From Pyrenophora tritici-repentis (lineage: Eukaryota > Ascomycota > Dothideomycetes > Pleosporales > Pleosporaceae), in contig NC_089390.1 in NCBI RefSeq assembly GCF_003171515.1, positions 1 through 64,000 on the forward strand: 64,000 nucleotides of DNA. The letters are read 5' to 3'. The position numbers and the translations under genes are program-made. Numbering within the stretch: the stretch's first letter is position 1; every line of letters starts with the position of its first letter. Shown one piece after another: positions 38,913 to 49,099 of this stretch. Below the pieces are notes generated by a model, which searched no databases, was not told where the DNA came from, and saw nothing but the letters and a program-made list of their open reading frames with translations.

Positions 38913-39057
38913 CCAAAGCTCACAACACCGAACACCAACTTTTAAGGAATTTGGGACCCTTATAAAATTATACGATTTTTACATCATTTTAACGGCACGG
39001 CGGCCTGTAACTACCTCAGCTAAATAACCGCTTTCTGCTCTCGCGGAGGTGGTTAGA

Positions 39058-40725
39058 ATGGCTAATGTAGAAACTCCAGAGAGGGCGCCACGGAGTGCCC
39101 AACCCCCCATACACGATCAGAGGAGCCTGAGAGCCCTATTAATACTGACCTGCGCGGCAACAAGAGGAGGCAGCGAGCACATACTCGTGCTGAACCTTCT
39201 ATCGGTAGCACTGCGCCCACCTCCTACAATCAAGCTGTCTCTGAAGCGGTCCGCCAGCGGATTCAGGCAGCCCAAAAAGCTACAAACCTCCACCACTCCA
39301 TCATAACGGATCTAGCGACAGCTGTCGACAGATGCCTTGGGAAGTACACCGACCCAGACGGAGCCCGTGTGGCTAAGGACCTTCAACAGAAGGTGCTAAG
39401 GGCTATTAACACCTCCCTAATCACGCCCCTAATCACGCCCCCAAACTCAGGGAGCGACTCTGACACTACGCACCGCTCCTGGGCGGACGTAGCTAGGACC
39501 CTGAAAAATCCAACCCCCCAGCAAGGGGGGCCGCTACGACGAAAGCGGCCACGGCTGCCCCAAAGCAGCTAGCTCAAACTCCTAGGCGACCTCTAAACAC
39601 TGACAACCGTATCCTTATAGCGGTTGGAGCGGAGGCTCGGCTCCAACGGGCATCACCATTTGCGGCCCGCATGGCTATTGTAAAGGCGATTAAGGAAATT
39701 ACCCCTCCGACATACCTACGGCAAAACATATCAAGACTGGCTGGGCGATTACGCCCCGCAACGACAAAATCAAGGCCCTGCTTATGGGGCAGGAGAATCG
39801 CGAACTCATGATCCGAGCGGTAGAGGGCGAGAGCGCAAGACTACCTGAACGATGGGTGAACTATGCAGTCCAGGGCGTAGAAAGCTCATACCGCACTATC
39901 ACAGGGGAAAGTATACCCACCACAATAGACGATATAGTCAGCGAAGCTCTGTCCCAGACAGGGATCGAACCGGCGAGCTGCCGGCCCTCCAGACATGGAC
40001 CCACGGAGGGAAGGACAACCTGGATTATATCTTTCACCAGACCCGTACGATCGTTTCGCCTATTTGGGACGGGCGACTACGCGCACGAGATAAAGAAGAA
40101 CTCACCTGCAATGCTGCACGACCCAGGCTGCCTAGGGTACTGCAAAACCAGCCGCTGCACAAGGCCAGCCCGCTGCACGACATGCAGCAAAACAACGGCA
40201 ACTCACCAGGGACCACACGGAGAACAATGCAAAGACACACCAAAGTGCGCCAACTGCCACGGCCCATTTCCAGCAACCCACGACAAGTGCCCAGCAGCCC
40301 CAACGAGGGCGAACGGCCGACTCATCCAACCCACAAAGGGGGAACTAAAAGTCATTAGGGAGGCGGGTGACCGTGCTTCTGAGGCAATGCAGCCAGCTAG
40401 AGGAAGACAGACAGGCAGCACGGTCGAAACCTCCATTGAAATCACGGACGGCGACATAGCTAATACTACTGAGCCTGTGGGAACACCTACGGACGCAAGT
40501 AAAAGAAGCCGACAAGACGTAAACAACCTAAACACAGCCACTGTTAGAGAGCCCGCAACCACCCTAGGGACTAGGAGGTCTAAGAGAACAGCTGCAACTA
40601 CGCAAGACCTCAACCTAGCGCGAATGTCTGCTAGAAGCGTGCAGCCTAGCACCGCTGACCAAGACCCTAATACGTCATCGTCTGAGCACGCTGACACTGA
40701 AATGAGCCTCGGATCTAGTGCGTAA
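39058..40725 (+). pseudogene. LINE ORF1 (Gag-like RNA-binding protein), frameshifted
   Basis: The conceptual product runs from about 39058, with frame changes near 39105 (C run), 39525-39545 (six G) and 39705-39725. The pieces read SYNQAVSEAVRQRIQAAQKA, DPDGARVAKDLQQKVLRA, LNTDNRILIAVGAEARLQRAS and HIKTGWAITPRNDKIKALL, the last being the conserved core of fungal LINE Gag. The intact 3' part (39784-40725) carries three tandem CCHC-like knuckles (CLGYCKTSRC, CTTCSKTTATHQGPHGEQC, CANCHGPFPATHDKC). It would coat LINE RNA. Its stop overlaps the ORF2 start (TAATGA). Confidence 0.85.
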
Positions 40726-40728
40726 TGA
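40723..40728 (+). promoter_or_regulatory. TAATGA stop-start overlap coupling ORF1 and ORF2
   Basis: The ORF1 stop TAA and the ORF2 ATG share one base in TAATGA. The same hexamer is described as the translational-coupling element of the SART1 non-LTR retrotransposon, so ORF2 is probably made by termination-reinitiation (inference). Confidence 0.65.
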
Positions 40729-43700
40729 GGGCACAACCCGCAAATTCACCCGGCGAAACCACGCCACACCGACACAGACAAATGCAGGTATGCTGGGTGA
40801 ATGTGGCCAGAAGCTCGCCTTGCCACATTACAGCCTTAGAACGTGCATGGGAAGCAGACATAGACATAGTATGCATCCAAGAACCCTTTACTCTCACTGG
40901 AACCCGGACCTCTACACACCCAGGATTCCATATGATATCGCCAGTGATAAGCTGGAACAACCCCACAACGTGGGGAACTGACCGACCACGGGTGCTCACC
41001 TATACCCGTAAGAGCCCAAATATAAGGGCTACTCTTATACACCCACGCATCAGCCGGGATGTGCTATGGATCGAGGCCAACGGCTACCGCATATTGAATG
41101 TTTATAGGCAGCCACAGAATGACTCGACATTTCAATACCTCACAGCTTTAACGCCACCCCGTAACTGCCTTATAGGGGGTGACTTAAACGCCCGCCATGA
41201 ACTTTTTGAGCCCGGCTCCACGTCGGCCAATAGGGGGGCAGAGATCGCCCGCTGGGCCACTCAGAACGACATACCCTACATCGGCGAGGCAGGTAACCCA
41301 ACACATCGGGCGGGACACGTGCTAGACGTATCCTTCTCAAATATACCCTTCGCTAGAACGACAGTCCGCGAAGATATGTATACAGGGTCAGACCATTTCA
41401 CCCTAGTGACTGTCCTTCCAAGCCGAGGGAGAGCGGTGCTAGAACAGCATCACTACCGGGTCCACGAGAGAAACATAGATAGGTTTGCCGGGCTAGTTCA
41501 ACTCTACACAGTAGGCGTACAGCCAATTAGCAATAGCGCCCCAGCGGACGTAATCGACGCAAGCATAGCTAGAATCACCCAAGCTATAGGAGATGCAATG
41601 CACGCGGCGGGAACACCAAATAGAGAAAAAGGCCACTCCGCCCCATGGTGGACAGAGGACTGTAGAGTGGCGTATAAGCGGCATATCCAGGAAAAGTCGG
41701 ACTATGGCCAATCCCCCTCAGAAGCCACCCGTGCGTTCCTAGCTACGGTACGAAAAGCCAAGAGAACGTACTGGCAGCAGCGCATAGACGGCTGTAATAA
41801 CGACAAAGATCTATACAAGCTAGTAGGCTGGCATAAACTATCATTCGACCAACGGGACACCCCACTTGTAATCGAAGGTAGGACAATCACAGCACCACTC
41901 GAGAAAGCTGAGGCACTTAGAGAGGCAATCCTCGACCGTTTTTCGGCGGAGGACGACCTCCTAGAACCACCGCCTCTTGACAACGACCCGCAAACCACGC
42001 CACTACCATGGGACACATACATATCGATGGAGGAGACTGAACGCTACGTGATTGGAGTATCTAGCACCTCCCAGGACCCGATCAGGTGACCGTCCGACTC
42101 CTAAAGGCATGCTGGGAACACATTAGACACCTAGTGCTAGGCATCTACCGGGCGTGCATGGAACAAGGCCACTACCCAGCCGCCTGGAAGACGGTAGAAG
42201 TGGCCATGATACCCAAAGTCGGGAAGAAGGATAAGTCCTCACCCAGATCAATGAGACCAATTGCCCTATCGTCCTGTCTAGGGAAGGGACTCGAGCGTAT
42301 CATAGCAAGGCGCATAGCACACACAGCTATGGCTTTTGACATCCTAAGCCCACAGCACGGTGGAGCGCTGCCAAAACGCTCTGCGATGGACCTGGCGACC
42401 GCATTCACACACGACGTGGAGATGGCTTGGTCAAGACACGAGCATGTCTCTATGCTCACGTTAGACGTCCAAGGGGCGTTTGACGCGCTACTGAAAAACA
42501 GGCTACTACACCGAATGCGGCAACAAGGGTGGCCACCCCTACTCCGGAAATTTATCCAGAACTTCCTGTCGGAAAGGAGGGTGCGAGTACGCCTAGGCAA
42601 TGTCACTACACCTGTACATCGAGTGGCCTGCGGCACCCCGCAGGGATCGCCGCTATCACCGGTCCTATACACCCTATACCTAGCTGAACTACTCAACCAG
42701 GACCGAAAACTCCGGTTCGGGTATGCCGACGACATCAACCTATACCGGGTCTCCCACTCTTTAGACGAGAACGTCGCACTGCTAGCAGAGGACCTCAAAT
42801 CTATCAATGAATGGGGAGCTGCGAACAAGATCACGTTTGCACCAGAGAAACGGGAGCTGATCCACCTCACGCGCCAGAAAGGACTACATGCGCCGCCAAT
42901 CCAATTGGAAGATCAAACAATTCACCCTATAGCCCCTGCGCAGGGGGGAAGCCAGACAGCGCTGCGCTGGCTTGGGGTGTGGTTTGATAGGAGACTAACT
43001 TTCAAGAAGCACGTCGCGGAAAGGGCGGCGCAAGCCAGGAAAGTAGCGAACCACCTCCGGAGCCTCGCCAACACAGCCCACGGCCCTCCAGCAGGATCGC
43101 TACGCAAGGCAGCCATAACATGTATCCTGCCCATACTACTATACGGAGCCGAAACATGGTACGAGGGCAGGACGAAGAACCCACGAATTGCAAGGGTTTC
43201 CCGTAAACCCACGGTCAGCACTAGGGTAGGCTGGCACCTAACCACGATAGATCAGGCACTAGTAGCAGCCACGAAGGCAATCCTCCCTGCGTGGAGGACA
43301 ACACCAAACGCAGTACTGCTAAGAGAAGCTGCGATGCCGTCGGCACAGGTGGCGCTGGAGGAGGCTAAGCTCCGCTTTGCGGTTCACCTACGCACGATAG
43401 ACGACAAGCACCCACTTACTAATAGAACTACACTGCCACTAGTCATACGAGGACGCGCAGCGGGCAACCGACGGATACCAAGATCGAAGGTTCAGCGCGT
43501 AGCACAACTGCTACCCGCCACACCCCGAAACGTCCTAGCCAGCCCTCACTTTTCAGACGGGTCGAGGCAGGATCCAACGCAAGGGCAAGGAAAGGACATT
43601 GCTGCCCAGAATTTCACCATCTGGTGGGAGTCTCTTGGACAGGAGACAATCACTGTCTTCTCAGACGGGTCTGAACAACAAATCAACGGTACAAGGGTGG

Positions 43701-44449
43701 TCACTTACGGGTACGCTATATACCAGGGCCAGGCCGCCGTGGCGACTGGACAAGGCTCACTAAATGCCCTTAGCCACGTCTTCGATGCGGAGGCTATAGG
43801 CGCGTGCAGAGGACTCAAACACGCACTACAACTCTCACTGCCTAGCCAGAGGGAGATCGTACTCTGCATAGACAGCACTTCGGTAATATGGGGCATACGC
43901 GGAACCGCCCCTACCTCCTCCCAATGGGCGTTCCTCCAAATCCATGGAGCTATGGAGGCCTACAACGTGAAAACGCGGTGGGCGCCGGGACACATGAAGA
44001 TTGTTGGAAACGAGCTCGCCGACCAGCTGGCTGACAACGAGGCCAAAGACCCGCACCAGCCATACGGCATGGCCGCCTCCCCCACAAGATCCGGTATACG
44101 AACAGTAGGCCGCCGCCTCCTCGAACATACAAGGGACACTTGGTGGAAGGATAAGAGCAGTAGGCTATCAGCATGGTACACGCAATGGCAGCTGCCATAC
44201 GATACTAGGCGCACGCCCGCAGCGTTATGGCTACCCCGAAGGATACTCGCGAAAGTCCTTATGATACGCTCAACGCATGGCGACTTTGAATGGTACCACC
44301 GAAAATTCAACCACGAGGATACCTCGAAATGCCTATGCGGCAGGCCCAAGACGCCAGAACACCTAGTGTTCTGCAAGAGAGCCACAACACACTTCAAGAA
44401 GTGGCCTCTACGCCCCATCGTGCCCCTCGCACAAGACAGGAAGGCCTAG
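40725..44449 (+). pseudogene. LINE ORF2: endonuclease, reverse transcriptase, RNase H; one frameshift
   Basis: Frame one (40725-42089) is an APE-type endonuclease: WVNVARSS, DIDIVCIQEP, LIGGDLNARHELFEP, GSDHFTLVTVLP. Frame two (42086-44449) has the reverse transcriptase with RPIALSSCLGKGLERI, LTLDVQGAFDALL, CGTPQGSPLSPVLY and FGYADDINLY (catalytic YADD). RNase H follows with TVFSDGSEQ, FDAEAIGAC, VLCIDSTSVIWG and HMKIVGNELADQLA. A C-terminal CCHC knuckle closes the protein (CLCGRPKTPEHLVFC). The frames are joined by a 1-bp loss near 42074 (TCCCAGG where TCCCCAGG continues SPGPDQVTVRLLKACW). It makes LINE cDNA at the nicked target. Confidence 0.92.
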
Positions 44450-44949
44450 CGTACCTCGCGCAATTAATAGACCAGCCACAAGAGTTCGAGACCTTCGTGA
44501 AGGTAACGAACTCCTATGACGAGTGATTTCTATTTTTGAATTTCACAAAGACCCGCTGAATTCCTTGGCATTATTCAGTGTAGGATTCGCGGCAAAACGC
44601 CGCATAGATGCCACAACCCACACGCTCTCTTTTAAAACTTTCATTGTATCTTAAATTGCCTCTTGTTACTTTTTCGTTTCTCTCTCTAAAAAGCAGTTAT
44701 TGTACTGCATCGATCAAAGGCGCAAGCCACGAAATACTAGAATATTGTAGGAAAACGGCTTCAAATGGCGGGAGTCCTTTTCACGAACATGTATATAGGC
44801 AGGACATCACTCCCCTTAGATACAAAACACCTAGGAATAGGTTCCACGAGGCAAGTGCGACAGCACTATAAGACCACGGCGGGACCCGCCCGAATACCCT
44901 ATGGGAGGTTACAGATAGGGCGTTAAACCATAATCAACATCAACATCAA

Positions 44950-45003
44950 CCAAAGCTCACATCACGTGGCCGCAACGTCAACCTCCCATCAAAATATAGA
45001 TAG
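44950..45003 (+). pseudogene. Last codons of the Fot1/pogo-type transposase beyond the LINE array
   Basis: After the duplicated target the plus strand reads PPKLTSRGRNVNLPSKYR and a stop, the expected end of a Fot1/pogo transposase, in the same frame as 36823-37680. About 100 bp further on, repeated GCGCATCACGCG units (45114-45145) may belong to the transposon terminus. Confidence 0.75.
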
Positions 45004-45235
45004 TACAAGTTGATCGCAAGCATCTAATTACTCCCCCCTCTATAAAGTCGTATAATAACAGCTTATATACGTGGCTTAATAGCTTCATTTTTGAAGTAGT
45101 GGATATGGTGTTCCCCGCGCATCACGCGAATCCGCGCATCACGCGCACGGACACGTTAGCGCCACCCATCCACAACATCAACACTCGCTCGGCCCCAACA
45201 TACGGACTTGCAAAGTATCGCGACGCCAACCACCA

Positions 45236-47952
45236 TGCCCTCTACTATCGCTAAGAAGCGCGCGCGCGCGTCAAACGTTCCTCCAGCCTCAAGGAAGCGA
45301 TCCAGAATTTCAACGACACCGCCACCACCCCCCAGAACTATCACAAGCGTGGGAGAGGCAGCAGCTCGAGTCACAACCTCAAGAATCTATTGCGGCGCCC
45401 ACCAAGGGTAGCCACGCTGGCACTGGCTCCGTAGCAACAACAGAGGCAGCTAGCGATAGCTATATTAATAACGGCGGCGATGATTTTGATAGACTTAATT
45501 GGGATCGACTTGGGCGGAGCTACATGAAGCCATTAACGCAACCCTCGAGGGCATTAAGCTAGGTATATGCGCATGGATACCGCGTCGTGCGTAGGGAGCA
45601 ACCCACACGCATATTTTGGGTGTGTAAATACTGCCATATACATAAGGCGCTATTATTGCTCATCGACTGCTCTAAAGCCACCTCCTCCGCTGCTGCCCAT
45701 CTCCGTTAAAACATTAAAGGCCACAACCTTTGCTCTACGGGTATTATAACACCATCAAAACGATTAAGTGGGCAGCTATCTCTCCGCGAAGCGTTAAGTA
45801 ATAAGATCGAAGTCTCACAAGCTACAGCCAACGCGATGGGCAACTTTAGTGTGCAGCGCTTCCGCTACGCTTTGGTGTTGTGGCTCCTTGACAATAACCT
45901 GCCTATGGAGCTCGTTAGTAGAGCGTCAACGCGCGAGCTTTTCAAGGCAGCAAGTACAGAGGCAGAGCGCGCGTTGTGGCGATCTCCACGCAGTATTGCA
46001 ACCTACGCAATGCGGTTGTTGTAACTGTGTGAGCAGTGTCGGGTGGAGGCTGTGAATCAACGATTGCATTGCTATCTGTTGTCGTGTTGTGATGTATGTG
46101 TACAAGAGCTCTCCGCTCAGAGGTAAGTGCACTTGCCCACCGGGCAGTGCCTGATACAATAGGATGTCATGTGACTCTAGTCACGTGGTTACAGTTGTTC
46201 CACCTTATGCAGCCTCAGGTTATCAACGCCTTGTCGAGCGCGGCTAGCAAAATACATATAAGTTTTGACGGCTGGACAACTAAAGGAGGGACGCGCGGGT
46301 TCTTCGGGATCGTTGCTCACTTTGCTACACCGTCAGGTGAGATCCATGACCTGCCCATCGCGCTGCCGCAGCTCAACGGCGCTCACACCGGCGAGGCGAT
46401 CGCTACAGCTGTTGTTGCCACGCTAAAGGCATATAGGATTACGTCAGATACGCTGGGTTACTTTGTACTCGATAACGCTAGCAATAACGACACCACGATC
46501 GCAGCGGTGGCGCGCGAGTTTAATGACTTCAATCCGACGCAGCGCCGCCTCCGCTGTGGCCCTCATACAATCAATCTCATCGGGCAAGCACTCCTCTTCG
46601 GCAAGGATAAGGACGCCTACAACAACGACGCCGAGCAGGTGGAGGAGGAGGCGCTCATGCAACAGTGGCGAAAAAATGGCGCTCTTGGCACGCTGCTCGC
46701 CGTCATCAACTATATCAAAACCCCACAGCAGCACCAGCTTTTTGCTGACTGCCTGCTTGCCTCTAACAACGACCTGCCCGCCAGCGCTCGCGTTAAGATA
46801 CTACGGCCGATCAAACCTGTTGTTACACGCTGGAACTTATATTACAACGCCCTTGAGCGCGCAACTTATCTTAAAGGCGGCTTTGATCTATATATCGAAA
46901 AGCACGTGAGCCGCGTCGCCTACGAGGAGCGGCGTGGCACCAAAAACGATACACCAGCGTGGATGAGGTCAGGCGGGCTACAAGCAGCTGACTGGGCGGT
47001 GATTACTAAGTATCAACGCTGCCTAGAGCTACTCAAAATCACTACCAAAAGGTTAGAGGGCCGTAGCAAACACTATAGCAGCAACTTTGGCGCGATCTAT
47101 GAGATTATACCCGTTTTTGAGTACTTACTCGATCAACTTAAAAAGCTGGCTGAGCCATACGCTAACGTGGTTTTTAACGCACATGAGGAGGCGCCTGAAG
47201 GCAAGTATTACACCTATTTTGTGCGCGTTTCTCGCTAACCTTAATGCGTAGATCACCTTCATATAAACCTCCGCAACGCTTGGCTAAAGGCCGAGGAGTA
47301 CTATAGCAAGCTTGACGACTCACCGGTATACTACGCTGCTACCTGCCTCTACCCGTACTATAAGTACTACTGCGAGAACTTATAGGAACACAAGGATAGC
47401 TAGCTACGCGCTGCAAACGCTGGTTTTTAAGAGTTGTGGAGGTTATACAAAAAGGCGCCGCCTAGTCCTCCACCTCAGCCAGCTCGTACAGGCGCTATCG
47501 ACGACGTGATTGAGGCTCTCACTACGCGCCGCAACTGCGCCAGGAGCAACAGGAGCGATGAGTATGATCGCTGGCGTGAGGAGGAGCCGAGCTGGAGTAC
47601 AGCAACATATCACGCCGATAGTAACGCTGTCCGATACTGGATGACGATGGCGCCAAAATACCCCCAATTAAGCCGTTTTGCAATCGATATACTGACCATC
47701 CCAGCATCTAGCTGTGAGTGCGAGCGACTATTTAGCGAGCTTGGCGATCTATTGGAGCCAAAGCGCCGCGCTATTGGCAGTGAGCTGCTCGCTGCCCTCC
47801 AGCTTATACGCTCCTGGACCCGCGCCGGATACACCTATGACGACGCCAGGCGTGGTAACGAGGACGGCGGTAACAGCAATATCGACGATGAGGAGCTCGC
47901 CCGCGAGTACGGTATACAAAACTGGGTGGAGGATGATTATGGCGATACCTGA
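45236..47952 (+). pseudogene. hAT-1 transposase pseudogene
   Basis: Homologous along its length to the intact hAT-2 transposase. Recognisable pieces are a BED-like region (RIFWVCKYCHIHKA), ISFDGWTTKGGTRGFFG and YFVLDNASNNDT (catalytic Asp residues). The C-terminal dimerisation block is RFAIDILTIPASSCECERLF...LLEPKRRAIGSEL. It is broken by frameshifts around 45.38-45.58 kb, a solo LTR at 46020-46193, and several TAG/TAA codons at 47239-47434 that replace Trp or Gln codons of hAT-2 (for example KDS*LRAANAGF*ELW), a RIP-like pattern. The hAT dimerisation domain is intact but cannot be expressed with the rest. Confidence 0.88.
46020..46193 (+). mobile_element. 174-bp solo LTR inside hAT-1, target duplication GTTGT
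   Basis: Begins TGTAACTG and ends GGTTACA, with GTTGT at 46015-46019 and 46194-46198. Taking it out rejoins MRLF-HLMQPQVINALSS in frame with the hAT-2 equivalent. Sequence unlike the copia LTRs elsewhere in the window. Strand not determined with certainty. Confidence 0.85.
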
Positions 47953-48030
47953 GGCGTCGAGCAGCCGCCAGAAACTCAACACCAAAAAAACGCCAAGACT
48001 TCTATACAACACCAAATATTTGCAAATATT

Positions 48031-48100
48031 GTCAGACCATCAACTATATATACCTTCATGCTATTGTAGCAAGAAGGTCGGCCTTTTTGTTATCCAACAA
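48031..48100 (+). repeat. Left arm of a 70-bp inverted repeat
   Basis: GTCAGACCATCAACTATATATACC ... is repeated in inverted orientation at 48966-49035 with only a few mismatches. This arm lies in the 3' flank of hAT-1. Confidence 0.85.
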
Positions 48101-48225
48101 ATATACTAAACATGGCTTCTCAAAAAACCAAACAAGCAAGCAAATACGCTCTCTCCGCCAAGCCTCTACCAAACAAGCAAGTATGGCAGCCTATACTTGC
48201 TTGATTTGTTTGTTGCGGAGTGTGC

Positions 48226-48506
48226 TGTCCTGTACCTTCACCCATACTCTAACCTGCACCTGTACCCTTGTATTTTGATATTTTTCGTACTTTACTCTGG
48301 TTGTGAGGTCTCCATCCAACATAGATACCTCAGGGGGTGTGTCAGACCTGGCACCTTGTGCACTAAGTACACTGTGAATGATGTACTCACATGACCCACT
48401 AGTGCGTGCTTACTCAGCTCGCTACTCATGTATATAATCGCTTCATGTAGCTCTCTCAATACAACAACCTTCTTCCTCATGTCTGCATGGTCCTTCCACA
48501 TCTGAC
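48226..48506 (+). mobile_element. 3' end of a copia element: polypurine tract plus LTR
   Basis: Internal sequence (TGTCCTGT..., as at the end of copia-1) leads to the polypurine tract CCTCAGGGGGTG and an LTR at 48340-48506 (TGTCAGACC...CATCTGACA, 167 bp). The rest of the element is missing, replaced by hAT-1. The LTR is close to the solo LTR at 51654-51821 over its first 120 bp. Confidence 0.88.
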
Positions 48507-48530
48507 ACACTACTTCGTCCATTCAGAAAA

Positions 48531-48842
48531 TTGCACAAGGGTCGACAGGACTGGAACTTTGCTACCCTCTCCCCTGGAGGAGTACTTGTATCGATCTCGT
48601 CTGCAGCGTTCCCTTACCGCCTCGCAATGCTCTTAGTTGCAGGACTTGAATACCAGTTTACAAACCTGAAGACTGACCCTGAGGAGGTTCAACCCCTTGT
48701 TGCGTGGTCCTTGAATAAACTCCATACAGCGGTACATAGCAAGTATGGCTCTGAAGTAGCCGATTGGTTTAGCAAGGCTGCAAAAATTGGAGAATGGTGG
48801 CTTCAGGAACAAGACCGCCTGTGGAATGTTCGCCGCAAGTAG
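48531..48842 (+). CDS. Unrecognised open frame, 103 aa
   Basis: Product includes WNFATLSPGGVLVSISSAAFPY and VAWSLNKLHTAVHSKYGSEVADWF; soluble, mixed charge, no signal or membrane segment. I do not recognise the family. It has no clear promoter, lies between a copia LTR and the UPF0261 gene, and is inside an inverted repeat (48031-48100 / 48966-49035). It may be the end of a larger gene whose 5' part was lost to the copia insertion. Confidence 0.35.
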   Translation: MHKGRQDWNFATLSPGGVLVSISSAAFPYRLAMLLVAGLEYQFTNLKTDPEEVQPLVAWSLNKLHTAVHSKYGSEVADWFSKAAKIGEWWLQEQDRLWNVRRK

Positions 48843-48965
48843 CTAGCGATAAGGATATGAAACAGAGAGAATAAACGGGGTGCAATCACTAAGGGGTTTT
48901 GTTTTAATTTGGCTAAGGGGCACATGGGAAGATTCTACGCGGTATGATTTTCTCCTAAGATCATC

Positions 48966-49035
48966 TGTTGAATAACAAAAAGGCGGACCTTCTTGCTACA
49001 ATAGCATGAAGGTATATATAGTTGATAGTCTGACA
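48966..49035 (-). repeat. Right arm of a 70-bp inverted repeat
   Basis: Inverted partner of 48031-48100, ending about 65 bp downstream of the UPF0261 gene stop. Confidence 0.85.
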
Positions 49036-49099
49036 TCATCAACTGATCTGTAGCATATGCATGTCTACTTGCGAAACTTCGAGACCAATTCCGATCAAT

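Larger units (their letters stand above)
38927..44949 (+). mobile_element. Near-full-length Tad1-like LINE (6.0 kb)
   Basis: ORF1 (Gag-like, zinc fingers) and ORF2 (endonuclease, RT, RNase H, C-terminal zinc finger) are followed by a 3' untranslated region of about 500 bp that ends in ATCAAC repeats. It is flanked on the left by CCAAAGCTCACAAC (38913-38926) and on the right by CCAAAGCTCACA (44950-44961), the sequence of the Fot1-like target. ORF1 has about three and ORF2 one frame break, so this copy is inactive. The first 130 bp appear to be untranslated leader. Confidence 0.93.
45100..48224 (+). mobile_element. hAT-1, decayed hAT transposon with only the right end visible
   Basis: Degenerate transposase followed by an end reading TTTGTTTGTTGCGGAGTGTG at 48205-48224, whose complement (CACACTCCGCAACAAAC) matches the termini of the CTCCGCAACAA MITEs in this window. 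No matching left end was found; it is presumed diverged or lost near 45.1 kb. The right end abuts copia sequence at 48226, so hAT-1 probably inserted into a copia element. Confidence 0.75.
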
